NCBI GenBank assembly: GCA_050084985.1
Contig: JBITNC010000001.1
Location: 147,064,001-147,128,000, forward strand
From: Nageia nagi
Taxonomy: Eukaryota; Pinophyta
Direction: 5' to 3'
Length of the DNA stretch: 64,000 nt
Below the pieces are notes generated by a model. That model ran no database searches. It was given only the letters and a program-made list of their open reading frames with translations, and was not told the origin of the DNA. Shown piece after piece: positions 24,313 to 36,502 of this stretch (position 1 is its first letter; each line of letters starts with the position of its first letter). Both the position numbers and the translations under genes were made by a program.

Positions 24313-26206
24313 TAGTTGTGAAGCATTTTTTTACATTATTTTTGAGAAAAGGAAGAAGTTAGACAAAAGGGTTGAAAAATGCATCTTTTTGGCTTATGAT
24401 AGTTAGCATAAAAGCTTCAAACTCTACTTTCCATCCTAAAAAGCTATGTTTGTTTCAAATGATGTAAATTTCAATGAAATTCTTGAAGATTTTGCTTTTA
24501 ATGAGGATGTTGATGATCCAAAGGACTCTTCAGTTGTACCTAGCTGGTTAGATATTGATCTAGACAAGTCACCTTAGGAAAAAAACTCTTCAACTCAAAG
24601 GGTAACAAGGAGCATGACCTTGAAAAAATACTTATTTAGCAAAATTGACAACAAGCATGAGCCTTCATCCTTCAAAGAAGCTTCAAAGCACGAGTGTTGG
24701 ATGGAAGCCATGAAAATGGAGTATGAGGCACTTATGAAAAATGAAACTTGGGATTTGGTTCCTTATCCTGATGAGAAAAATGTAATTGGTAAAAAATAAA
24801 TCTACAAGGTCAAGTAAAATTCTATTGGGGATATTAAAAAATACAAGTTGAGGTTAGTAGCCAAAGGTTTTGCTTAGAAATACAATGTAAATTATGAGAA
24901 AAACTTTGCTCTTATGGCAAAGATGCCTACTGTGAGAATTATCCTTGCTTTTTCTGTAGCTCAAAGATGGAAATTTTTTCAACTTGACATCAAGAGTGCA
25001 TTTCTTAATGGTGAATTAGGTGTGGAAATCTTCATGAATCAACTAGAAGGGTTCATTGTGGAAAGCAAAAAGTCCTTTGTGTGCAAGCTAAAGAAGTCAT
25101 TATATGGACTTAATTAAGCACCTAGAGCCTAGTATAGGAAGATTTTAGGGTATTTTATAAACATTGATTTCTCCAAGTGCTTTTTAGACTCTAATTCATA
25201 TGTGCTTACTCAAAGAAAAAACATAGTCTTGATTCTCCTTTATGTGGATGATCTTTTGATTACTAGAAATAATGATGAAATCATTCAAGAGTGCATATCC
25301 AAACTTAAGGCAATGTTTGAAATGATTGATCTTTGTCTCTTACACTACTATCTTAGAATGAAAGTATACCAATACAAGGATTGTAATTATCTTAATCAAT
25401 CTAGGTATATATCAAATATGTTATAGAAGAATGGAATAGAGGAGTGTAGATATGATGTGATCCTAGTCTCTCCTAGAATCACTGTTTCTTTGAGCTCCAA
25501 CTCTTAGTTGCCTGATGTTACAGCTTATAGGTAATTAATTGGTAGTTTTTTGTATTTGACTATTTCTAGATTAGATATTACCTTTGTAGTGAATCTGATG
25601 GCATGCTTCATGCAGAAACCATATATTGAGCACCTCAATATTGTTAAGCAAATCTTGAGGTATGTTTTAGGGACTAAGGATCTTACTCTCAAGTAGTTTA
25701 AGTTGCCCTTATTTGTTCTCTTTGGATTCTTTGATTCTAACTATGGGGGAGATAGAGATGATAAGAAATTAACCTTTACGTATGTATTTAACATTAGTTC
25801 AAGTGTTATCTCTTAGGCTTCCAAGAAACAACCTTCTATTTCTCTTTCCACCACATAATATGAATATCGTGCCATGTATATTGTAGCCTAGGAAGCCATT
25901 TGGCTAAGGCATATTCTAAATGAATTTGGGTATGAGCAAGGTGGCTCATTTTTTATTTTTTCAGATAATCATTTGATGATATTTTTGGCTAAAAATCCTG
26001 TGTTTCATCATAGAATATAACATGTGAAAATTTAGGCATTTTTTTATCAAGGAGAAGGTTCTTGATGGCATCATACACCTAAAGTATTGTCCATACACCT
26101 TGAACTTCACTGATTTGTTCACCAAGCCCCTCCTAGAAGCTCAGTTCTATAAGCTTAGGGATGTTATGAGGTTGGTGAAGTTTCCCTCAAGGGGGAGTGA
26201 AGTTTG
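24313..26206 (+). pseudogene. copia-2 pol: end of integrase, RT, RNase H (decayed)
   Basis: The first ~300 bp parallel 21284-21590 of copia-1. RT: ECWMEAMKMEYEALMKNETW (open 24614-24799) and LDIKSAFLNGELGVEIF with the first catalytic Asp kept (open 24914-25117). ILLYVDDLLITRNNDE (open 25202-25426) keeps YVDD. RNase H follows to about 26206, ending in a PSRGSEV-like tail. Stops occur at KKSLYGLN*AP (TAA where relatives have Gln). This copy keeps RT residues that copia-1 lost, but the frame is broken many times. Confidence 0.8.
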
Positions 26207-26308
26207 AATTCTTGTGTTGAATTCATGTTTGTGATGACAACTTCACTCCTAAGAGGATTTCTACTATATAGTATTGATTTTGTTGTACACCTTCGTGGTA
26301 AATTCACT

Positions 26309-26440
26309 CTATGTGAGGAACTTATTCTATAAATTTTAGAACAAAAATATTGGTTAATCTAGCACTGTTTAGTTATCCATATGTGAGGAACTCTTATGTG
26401 TCTTTTGGCACTATTTATTTATCCATATGTGAGGAACTTG
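26309..26440 (+). repeat. threefold TGTGAGGAACT motif in copia-2 3' region
   Basis: Copies near 26312, 26382 and 26427, with the same order and spacing as in copia-1. It lies between pol and the LTR, and its function is unknown. Confidence 0.7.
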
Positions 26441-26908
26441 TATGTGCATGCTCTATTTTGTAATGATAATCAACACATGTTTTATATACAATAGGTGACT
26501 ATGAGTTTTGGCTTGGCATCTTTGTGATGACTTATAGAGCACCATTGATTAGTTTATGATGGCATTTATTTGATTCATCTATGCTTGTTGATATGAATAT
26601 ATTGCATTTAACTAATTTTATTATTTGAGCTACTTATAACTTGCAGGTTCTCTTGAGATTGCAAGTTACTTAATTCAGGTGTGCAAGATCTTGGAGACTC
26701 TACATGACTTCCAGTTGGATGAATACTTCATGTACATTGAAATCGATTATGTAGTTAGAAAAGTAGTGAGTATCAAACTAGATCTTTCTTACTTTAAAAA
26801 TATGTAAAAAGTTTTCATCTCCATTGTATTTGTTTGGAGGAGAACTCTCTGACTTTCTCTCTTTCTTTTCTCTTATTCGCTCTATCCCAATATTACATTA
26901 AGAGGGAG

Positions 26909-27358
26909 TGTTGGAACGTATAACACATTATTGTAAAGGTTTTGTAATAATATTTTATGTACGTTTACTAATACTTAAGGGTTTCATTTGATACCTTAAG
27001 TATTTAAATGAATATGATAATGAAACTTATCCCACACTCCATGTCATGAGCATGCCCCTTGGGTAAAAGGGTGATCCAAAGAGAGATTTTGGCCTATAAA
27101 TAAAAGGCTCCCTCTTTGTGATCACATACCAATTTGTGGAGTAAATTTATGCTATATGATAGTGTTTAGGAGAAAAGTTTAGGATGATTGTAAGAGTTCA
27201 TATTTGTTAAGAAGTGAGATCTAATTAGTGGATGTACTCCTAGTTGGAGGAACCACTTACATTTTGAGTTATCTCTGTGAGTTATTTAGATGTTATTTGT
27301 GAGCTCTCATGTGATCTTGGGAGTTTAGAGTTGTTTAGTTTATAGTTCAACTCTCACA
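26909..27358 (+). repeat. 3' LTR of copia-2
   Basis: Begins TGTTGGAACGTATAACAC after a purine run (AGAGGGAG) and ends CTCTCACA at about 27358. It is homologous to the copia-1 and copia-3 LTRs. The last few bases are uncertain because CTCTCA and CTCTCACA both fit. Confidence 0.75.
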
Positions 27359-29311
27359 CCAATACATGCTAAGGAAGATCTTCATGGTTAATTGTTCATT
27401 CACACCGAATATAGAACCATGGTAATAAAAATATCAACTTACCCTTGATCCTACATCTTCATTAAATTTTATTCTTTTCTATTTGTGAAATTTATGTGAA
27501 TCTAGTTGGAATCTTGGCTAAAATATGTAGATAATATTATTTCTCTTCTTTTGAAATTTAGTGCAAATTCTAGTGTGAACCCATGATTCTCAAGGATTTG
27601 CTTTTCTTCTTTAATATTGGCCATGTATTCTTTAAATGCACAACCCATTGATTTTCACATTGTAAATATTATCTCATGGATAATATTCAAAACATTGGTG
27701 ATAAAAATACAATGGTTTAATATTTCTCCTTTGACTTTTCATTTGTTCACAAATTCAAATAAAATATTAATCTTAAACATGAATATTGAAAAATTAGAAA
27801 ATAACAAAATATGACATCTTATTTCTAATTAGACTAGTTAAATATATAAAAATATGTAAAACCATTTCTAAAGTATCATATTAATGGAACATCATAATGG
27901 AGTTTTTTGTGTTAATAATGAGGTCATTTTGTGCATCATCATCATTCGTAATTACTAACTCACCATCATAAAATCACATTATTATCAATATTTTTATCTA
28001 ATAAATGATTGCTACACCACTAAGTTATTATTGATGAATTATCAGATCATCTATAAGGCATGGATTTCATTGATCCATTAACATGAATGATCATTAAATT
28101 ATCATCATTAAATCTATAATACATATTTTTCTTGAGAAATTATTGCAAAAGATGATTAGATAATCAGATTGTAAGTTTATGGATCCATATTTCTTATCAT
28201 AGAGAAACATTAAAGAACTACTGGGCATATCATAATTAGCAAGTTTCCAAAACATATTTTTCTTTTCTTTACTTACCTAGCTATCACTATTATAAAGCAT
28301 TATATTCTCTTTTCTCTTTTTGTTTGATTACGACAAATCTTATGAGTCCTTAAATGGCATATGAATATTAAATTATCTATTTGTCACCAACAACACATTG
28401 TTAGCATGTTGGCACCAATAAGTTTTTATATCTTTTATTTCATCATCAACAACTACTAGGTTGTTAATAATTCTTGATTAATAATTAATTTACTACATCC
28501 AATGGCCAAGTCGTCCCTTGATAGGCTCCTAATGTATCATCTTTTACTAATTGATCATAGTATGCGATATGCAATTAACCTAATTTACATATTGGCATAT
28601 TTTCCCAATCATATTTATATCTCTTATGCATGCCTCTTTTCTTGTTGTATTAGAGCATAATATTATTTATTACTCCTCATTAGAGAATGCAAATATTTGT
28701 CCACATAAAAATATTCTTAATACATAGATAATAGGTCACTAGATTGCTAAATCAATATCATCAAATTATCCATTGCTCATTGTTGATCCATCGACATAGG
28801 TGAAAATCATTTTAAGCGAAAAAATAATAATTCATCGACACCAAGAAAATCACAAGATAAGTAAAGCAGTGGATCACCATCAACAAATCACCAAGTTACT
28901 AATACTCTATCATCAAATCGATATATTAAATAATAGATCACTAGATGTAGACCACTGAGTCACCAATTCTCCATCACCAAATACTTCTTTATCTACTTAA
29001 AAAAATAAAGTATTTAATATTCTCAAACACAAATTCAAATCTAAAAATATTTAATATTTTATTAATAATTTCACATGCTATAAATCAAATAATTTTTTAT
29101 GAAAATGCATATTATATTAAATAAATACTTTTACAACAAAAGTGAGTGGGGTGGTAGTATTCACAACCCTATCAAATCATACCCTTCCTAATCATAGAAT
29201 GAGGAGACAAAATCGCACATGTTGGGTGGGAAAGTAAAAATATCAACCATCTATCATAAAAATATCAAGAGATTCCAAATACATCCAAGCATGCATTAAA
29301 CATAGACATAA
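27359..29311. other. AT-rich intergenic DNA without recognisable gene
   Basis: No supported coding sequence on either strand. The stretch 27950-29000 is rich in repeated short words (CATCATCACC, GATCACTA, AAATCACCAA) that suggest an eroded low-complexity repeat, but I could not define a clean period. Confidence 0.4.
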
Positions 29312-31010
29312 TTAATTTCCCTCTTGGGCATCCCAATCACCATCTACCATGTGGCACCATTCATTGGTTGGAATGGTTTGTAAATCCCACCAGTCGTTGG
29401 TATGCCACTCATCTGATTTTGTATTAATTGTTGCACCTTGGACACTTACTATGTTAGAAGATGATGAATAAAACTCTATGGAGTTGTTACACTCATCATT
29501 CTTCTTGAGGTTTCCCCATCCCACAAGATACTCATCATTAATATCATGGGTATTCCACCCCTGAGTAGGACTAGGAGGTGGTGGCAATGGTGAACAAGAA
29601 GAGCTAGCACCATGTGAATTAAATGGTCGGGACAAGTTGGCATTATGTGCATTAGATGGATGATGTATTAATGGAGGATGTGTCCTTGCATGATCATACA
29701 ACTATTGATAACCAATGTATTGAGAACATTATAATTATTAGGACTAAGATGATGGACCTTGAGATCTATCTAGTGAGGAATGGTCTAGAGGCATATGACT
29801 AAGAATGCATGGATCATTGCCCAAGTATTCCATCATTTTCATCAAGTACTTTACATCCATTTTTTTTATCTTTTTTGCCTAATCATATATCTCTAGCCAC
29901 ATATCATAAAAGACCTCCAATATGTTAGCAAGAGAAAATGCTAAAGATGGTTCAACCTGTTGAAAAATAATCTTATTCCTAGATTTTTCAAATATAAAAT
30001 AATTGGATGACATGAAATATTTGCTAAACTTCCCACAGAGTAAGGGAGAACTTGTAACATGATCTCCTAATAAGACATGCTGCTACGAAAAAGGTACAAA
30101 AATGTAAGGGGAAAAAAAGGATACTACCCACTCCCAAGAAATAATTGCATGTTTACATGACCAAAATAGGTGAAGACATGACTCAAGTTCTTGATAAAAA
30201 GGATATCTAGGGTTTGGAACACCTAGATAGGCCAGTCGAGAACCAAGTGGTAATCCTTGATATAAAATACTCTATACAAAAAGGATTTCTTTGGCTCCAA
30301 GTATGAAGCTCAGGTTGCTTAAAACTTAGCTTTCCAACGAGTATGAGTAAAGATTAAATCCTACTTTTCATTAAGCTTAACAATTGTAGAAAATACTAGA
30401 GCAAGCCAATATTATCCATGATGGGCTTTATAACAGTGCAGTGGAATATTGCCATCCTAAGCCCAATGTTTCCATCATTGCTTTTATGTTCTGACTCCAA
30501 TTTTAGGCCAAATGGAGAAAGGAACATTATCAATCACACCATCATAAGTACATTTATCTATATTGTTCAAATGAAAAATGCATTTGAATTGATCCCATGG
30601 GATCCAATATCTGATTTGATGAGAATAAAAATATGCAATAGTTGTCGTTCCTCATTTGAAATATTTTTGAGCATGAATCCAAGGAGTTTTGGCCAATGGT
30701 AATTGGTTAATTTGAATTATAGAAGACCACCACATGATAAGTGCATTAATAGAAAGCCTGTTATGATTGTTAGCACCTTTTCATATAATCCATAGGCTAA
30801 ACTGTTGCCAAGATTTCCAAATACTTTTGACCATAAAAGACTCGAGTATTTTAATATACACTAGTGTAAGAACCATTGATGGAAAATCCATGCCCGCCCA
30901 ATCTTTTAGATTAAGTAGAAGGTTAGAAGAAACAAAATGTTTGATAAGAACCTTTCAAGCTTCTATACCTTTAAGAGCTAGAAGAATTTTGACTACATGT
31001 TATCTTCCAT
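29312..31010 (-). pseudogene. LINE-type retroelement remnant, zf-RVT domain and C-terminal extension
   Basis: Reading the minus strand from about 31010 gives fragments such as MDFPSMVLTLVYIKI and RYWIPWDQFKCIFH. After a frameshift near 30250 comes GLPLGSRLAYLGVPNPRY (about 30236-30183), followed by LESCLHLFWSC. This is the layout of the zf-RVT zinc finger after the RT of plant LINEs, with its first two Cys turned to Tyr (YPFY). The frame then continues to a C-terminal extension whose last 129 codons (29701-29312) are open, rich in Ser, Pro and Asn with two Trp-rich clusters. Stops in between (as in SS*S**L*CSQY) are TAG/TAA, consistent with lost Gln codons. The family assignment is from motif reading only. 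Confidence 0.55.
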
Positions 31011-31532
31011 ATAATGTTAAAGGTATGGATATGATTGATTACAAGAAACAAAGCTTAATCTTTTACGCAAAGTAATTAAATCAAATATTAAACAACTCAA
31101 TTGTGTTTCAAATAAAAATATTAAGTATTACATTATAAATTGAAATGAAAACACTAAACCAAACATACAAACAATGAATGTATTATGTATGAGGGAGGTG
31201 ATATAAAAGTTGGTTAGATGGAATGTTGTGTTTGATGGGAAAAGAGGAGGGGAGAAAAAGGAGATCGATTTTTTTTTTAGTAAAGAGACAAATAAAAATA
31301 ATTAAATATATATATTTAAAAAAAACATTTTTAATATATATCTCATTTTTTTAAAATAAAATTCTTTCTTAATTATTTATATATTTAATAATATATTAAA
31401 TAATTTTATAAAATTTGTCGAACAACATAATAAATAATATAATAAAACATACTAAAATTCTTTTTAATTGATATAATTTATTTTTAATGGATAAATCATC
31501 TTTTGTGGGAAGATTTTTTGTCCTTGATACAT
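31011..31532. other. AT-rich intergenic DNA
   Basis: No gene seen. 31265-31490 is almost pure A/T with runs such as AATATATATATTTAAA. It ends at the target site of gypsy B. Confidence 0.4.
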
Positions 31533-31537
31533 GGTAT
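31533..31537. other. target-site duplication (left) of gypsy B
   Basis: GGTAT directly before the LTR start TGTTG. The same five bases follow the other LTR at 44410-44414, which proves the two LTRs belong to one insertion. Confidence 0.9.
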
Positions 31538-32929
31538 TGTTGATTAGGATTGTGTAATATATGCACCATGAACAATCTTAACCAAAGTAAATCAAGAATA
31601 GACTATGGTGATAGTCTGATCTCCGGAGAAGGCCGGTTCCTTATACATTGGGTGTAGGAGAAGTAACAGGAAAGAAAATAAAAGGAGTAGAGTGTGAGGA
31701 ATGTAAGCAAAAAGGATTAGGGTAATAAGAGAGAAAGCAAAGGTGAATCACTAGTTTAGCGTGGGCTTTCATAGGGTGTGAAACCTTGGTCTGAATCTAG
31801 TGTAGCAGCTACAGTACAAGCTCTCACTCTCTAATAGTTTCCCAGCTTTACTCTACCATGTATGCAAACACAGTTATACTAACAGCTCATAATTATCATT
31901 CAGGAAACATGCCAAGCTACCACAATGTAACCTAATTAAGAATAATAATTACGAGTGCTAGACAAGAAAGGTCAAGATGGTATCATATTACTGATAAAAA
32001 ACTATAGGTCTTCGAGAACAAATGTAAAGAGCAATACTAGGGCTTCCGACCCTTTTTCCTTTGTTTATTCCTTACTTATACTGAAATAACAACAGTTACA
32101 AGAAATGTAGAATAGAAACGTTTACAAAAATAGCTTCAAGATTCTAGCCTTCTTTTAACTGATACTACCTATGTACGCCACTTGGTAGAATATTGCAAAA
32201 ATTGGGCAGATTGCAGATGATACGGCTTCTTGATAATTATGATCTCACCTCTCACTGACCTTGTCTCTTCCGGGATATTCTACTTACTGGCTTCGGCTAT
32301 TGAATCACTCCTTGCTGACCTCATCGCTTCCAGGATCCGATTTCATTCAAGAATGTGATCATTGTTTTCCCCATGATGTCATCTTCATATTTCTAGAACA
32401 CTTCACTTTACTGGCTCCGGTTATTCGATAACCCTTTTTTTGACCTCATCGCTTCTAGGATCCAATTTTATTCAATAATGTGAACATTATTTTCCCCATG
32501 ACATCATCTTCATACTTCCAAAATGCTTCACTTTATTGGCTTCGGCTAATCGATAACCTTTTTGCTAACCTCATCACTTCTGGGATCCGATTTCATTCAA
32601 GAATGTGAACATTGTTTTCCCCATGATGTCATCTTCATATTTCCAGAACACTTCACTTTATTGGCTCTGACTATTCGATAACCCTTTTGCTGACCTCATC
32701 GCTTCCGGGATCTAATTTTGGGTTAAGGTCTGAAATCACTGACGTCATCTCTTCCAGGCTCTAGGTTACTTAACATTAACTTTGTGGGGCTTTTCTTCTT
32801 TCATCATAATGTAATTACTTTCGGAAGCGGTTCTTAAAACCCATTATGATTATGCTTAGCCTACATCACCTTTGGAAGTGATCATACTTTCAGAAGAACC
32901 TTGGAGTAATGATTATGTATTGATATACA
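31538..32929 (-). repeat. 3' LTR of gypsy B (left copy, 1392 bp)
   Basis: The + strand reads TGTTGATTAGGATTGTG to TGATATACA. It has the same length as the right copy with no gaps. By eye the two differ at about 60 positions (about 4 %), nearly all C/T or A/G, and the left copy more often holds the T or A. It contains three 125-bp tandem repeats (32316-32690). Confidence 0.93.
32316..32690 (-). repeat. three 125-bp tandem repeats in left LTR of gypsy B
   Basis: Units start at 32316, 32441 and 32566, and a fourth partial unit starts at 32691. Each runs from T(G/A)ACCTCATC through CATTCAAGAATGTGA and ATGTCATCTTCATA to CGATAACC. They are the same units as at 43796-44170, so the array predates insertion. 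Confidence 0.9.
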
Positions 32930-33023
32930 TTTTGGTGACTTCTGTGGGAAAATTTCACCAATTATGAAGAAATTTTAGAACCCAAAATCTTATTAGAATG
33001 AATCAATGAATCAGACTCTAGTT

Positions 33024-36000
33024 CTATATATTCAAGAGTTGCTGAACCTTACTCCAGTTTGCAGGGATCCCAAAAAAATCCTTTAGCCTTGCATGAGCTA
33101 AAGCTATAGTGTTCAAAATTTCATAAGATACATGAGCATATTTTCTCAACAATTGCTGAATGTGAAAGCCATCGTTCACCAAAGAATCAAAGAATTTTAT
33201 CAAATTGGTTTCATCAAATGAAACCAAGAGTGTATCAATATCATCCATGCTTTGAATCTTGTTCTGTAGACCACTCAAAAACTCAGCTTCAGAGACAAGC
33301 GAGCCATCGCTTCTCTGTAACTTTGGGATTTCAGATGCATTTAATCCCTGAATTCTAACTTTAGGTTTTCCATTTCTTGTGTTTGGTGTAGGACATTACC
33401 CTTGATCTCCTAATAAACCCATTTCCCCCTCACTGGGTAATCAATTGCTGACATGAGCTCCACTCAATCACCAATATTATAAGACTGTAACTTTTCATTA
33501 GAGAGGTTGTTCAGCCTCTTGTTTGCTTGCTTGGCCTATTCTGAAATTGGATTCAAAATGTTTTCACATCTGGTGACAACCTCGAGCTTTTTGAGCTCTA
33601 ATAAGCATGATTCTATATGGTCTCTCAGATGAATCAAATCTTTGATTTCTTGCACCCTTAGCTCCCAAAATCTTTTATTCATATTTAACAAAAAGGATTT
33701 ATCTACCTTATTCACATTCAGACTTAATTGAAGTTACACTATATTAGCGTTCAAACTGTTAATCTCTGCTACTCTGGCAGCTATCTCAGCATCTCTCTGA
33801 GAGATGATGGCATCTTTCTGGCTCAAAATGTTTGATGTAGGAGCTGCCGCTAAACTAGTCTTCAAAATTGATATATTATTTTTCGTAGCTTTCAATTTTA
33901 TCTTTTGAGTGTCTAATTGCTACTTCATAGCTTCATGGGCCTTTTGCAGCTTACTGTACTTGACCTCCAACCTCGTCAGCTCTGATATGTTAAGGTCTAC
34001 TGCAGTTTGCAAGAGCTCATTTTTGTCACTCCAGGATATGCTTTGAGTGTCAATTTTTACTTGAGTGTTCATAGTAGACAGATCACTTTGCCCCTCTTGT
34101 GGGTCTTGGGCAATTGCCATTTCAAGCACCTTATGCTTTGGATCCATTGAAGTCTAGAGCCTTACCGGATTATCCAAAATTGGAAGCTTATTGACCTGCT
34201 TCTGCATCCATGCATCTCATCCCTGTTTCATCTGTTGGTACTGCTACATAATGCCATCCATAGATACTTGTTGTCCTAATATCATAATGAATGGAGATTT
34301 GACACTGAACTCCTAAGAGGAGGAGGCCACGATCTGCTATGCTGGTGTCACGGGGCTAGCTTGATTGGGCTCGGGGACACTAATGCCAGATGGATTCATG
34401 GTAGAAAGTGCTGGAATGAATGAAGGAGAGGATGATGGAGGCAGAGATGGTGGATGTGATGATGGTATTGTAGTGACGCTAATGATGGGGGGAATCTGTG
34501 GGTTGGATGCAAGGGGAAGGTTGCCATTGGATAGGTGGTGGTGGTGTTATGAGAGATTGAATGGGTGAAGCTGGAATGGTTACTAGAATTTGCGGGAGTG
34601 AAATTGGAATGGAAATGGGCATGATAGAAATAGATAGAGAAGGAGTAAGAGAAATAGGGGAAGAGGGAGTAGAGAGCGTACCTGATGGAGTAGGACTCTT
34701 CCTTCTTCTCTTTGGCACTGGTGGGAGTGGTGCCTTCTCTTTTTGGACTTTTCTTTTCAAGGTATACACTCTCCTAGGCCTCCTAGCTGCTATTTCTATA
34801 GAAACTTCCCTGGTTTCTTCCTCAGGTTGCTCCTCCTAAGCTGATGCTTGGGATCTTGCACGTCCCTGCTCTCTCTCCTCATCACTATCATTTGAACATT
34901 CATCTGCAGGGATGTCTATGGGATGTTCTATTCTCCACATCTCTTTAAATTTATCATCTAAATTGGAATCTAAAGGGGTATTCTGATTTCCAGATTCAAT
35001 TCGGTATTGGGTGAAGGTAGCTATTTTTTCCTCACTCCATCTCTGATCTCTTAAGGTTTTCAAAGACTTTTTTGAAATGGAATCTGTTTTTGGGTCAAAA
35101 TTTACTTTCTTGCTGTAAAAACTTAACCATGGTAGCAATAAATCTCTAGTAATCAAGGTAATGGGCATTACCTTGCTTTCATGTTCCGAGTTTCACCAAC
35201 TAAGCAATTTTGGCCTGGATTCAGCTCTAAAACCTGGGGGATTGGGTTGGCCCCTCAACCTCTTGCCAAAGATATCCTCAGGGTCATATAGCAAATATTG
35301 ACTGAGTTTTTTCAATTTTAACTTCAACAATTTACCTTTTAATTGTTCACTTGCTCCCTTGCTTTGAAGCACCAAGTCATGCACTTTATGAGGAAGGGCA
35401 TAAACTATCCTCTTTTTTGCTGTAGCTCCATATTTAGAATCTATATAATCCATTTGTCTGGCGTACTCCATACTGAAAACCCAATCTATTACATGGACCA
35501 GTAGTAAGAAAGGAGCCCCAAAAAACCCATAAAGCCTGATGAAAGTCCCCTCTTCTATGAAAAACCAATCCCGATCTCTCCATGGGGCATTCGAAGGTAA
35601 AGCTTGGAAGCTATTGATAATCTTGGAACTACGAGGGTAAATAAACTCATTGCAGGAACCAAAAAGTTTTCTACAAAGAAGTAATAATCTGCTGAGGACC
35701 TCACCTCCTTAGTCCATTTGTCCACTAGCTTCTGAGACCCACTTTCATCAGTCTGAACCAAGGTTAAATTCTTGAAAACACTGGCATTTTGGTGAATCAT
35801 CATCCAAACAATGTGTGACACATACACAAAATGAAATCCCTCACTAATCTTTTCTAACTATTCAGACATTCCATCTGAAAGGGCAATAGCCCAGTCATAC
35901 ATTGTAGGAGAAGTTGGGTGAGAAATCTGGTATGCGATAGCCAATTTTGATGGTGAGACATACCTATCTATCTCTTCGCCTGTTGCTATGGCTAAAATGG

Positions 36001-36502
36001 ACAATAACAATTGTAGATGTGCAGAAAAATTGGAGAGCGGGAGCTCAGAACTAGGGAACTCTATGAACTTTATGGTCCCAGCTGCATTTTTATTTAGCTA
36101 GGCCATGATACTTGCTCTCAGATTGGAACTAGGTGTCATGTACCAATCAATGTGCATAAGAGAATGCATAGGGAGGGTGGATTAAAAGCCTTCGCTACTA
36201 AAATGGAATCCAAATTTAGGATAGTCTTTTCCTTGCAAGTCTCTGACCATTCTGGTTGCAAGATCAAATGCCCCCCTTATAACCTCTATCAACTTAGGAG
36301 CAGGAAAGCATCTATGGGGAATGAAGTACATGAGACCCAACCCCATTGGTGAATGTGCTATATGATTAAAATTGAAGTTTGGGCACTTACCTTCAGTGGT
36401 GCCCTTGGGGTTCTTGTTTTGAGCTGTAATTTTAGTATCCCATAATAATTCCATGGAATCTGTTATTTTCCTTGCTATCTTCACCAATGACCCTGAGCTC
36501 AT
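33024..36502 (-). pseudogene. gypsy B third ORF after integrase, about 1150 codons, unknown function
   Basis: One long minus-strand frame reads through, broken by roughly a dozen stops (mostly TAG) and at least one frameshift near 35650. From the N-terminus: a globular part (36502-35200) with WRDRDWFFIEEGTF and RQMDYIDSKYGATAKKR; an acidic patch (SNDSDEERE, about 34880); a basic nuclear-signal-like PKRRRKSP (about 34710) with a Pro/Ser/Ile-rich linker (34700-34480); and a long heptad-rich coiled-coil-like part (34150-33400). The C-terminal 84 codons end at 33024. No transmembrane segment typical of an env protein stands out. It lies where Athila-like elements carry an extra ORF, but I do not recognise the protein. 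Confidence 0.7.

Larger units (their letters stand above)
24313..27358 (+). mobile_element. Copia-2: 3' part of a related copia element
   Basis: Starts abruptly inside the integrase region directly after the copia-1 LTR and continues through RT, RNase H, 3' region and 3' LTR. Its 5' half must lie left of the window beyond the nested insertions, so this is the oldest layer of the nest. After 27358 the sequence is unrelated flank. Confidence 0.8.

Noticed and set aside
27950-29000. Possible tandem repeat of CATCACCAA and GATCACTA words
   Set aside because: No constant period or unit could be drawn, so it is left as low-complexity DNA.
30418-31075. Two plus-strand ORFs of about 100 codons
   Set aside because: They are antisense to the LINE-type minus-strand frame, which carries the recognisable motifs.
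34365-34839. Two plus-strand ORFs rich in Gly, Asp and Met
   Set aside because: They are antisense to the Pro/Ser-rich linker of the gypsy B third ORF, whose frame continues on both sides on the minus strand.
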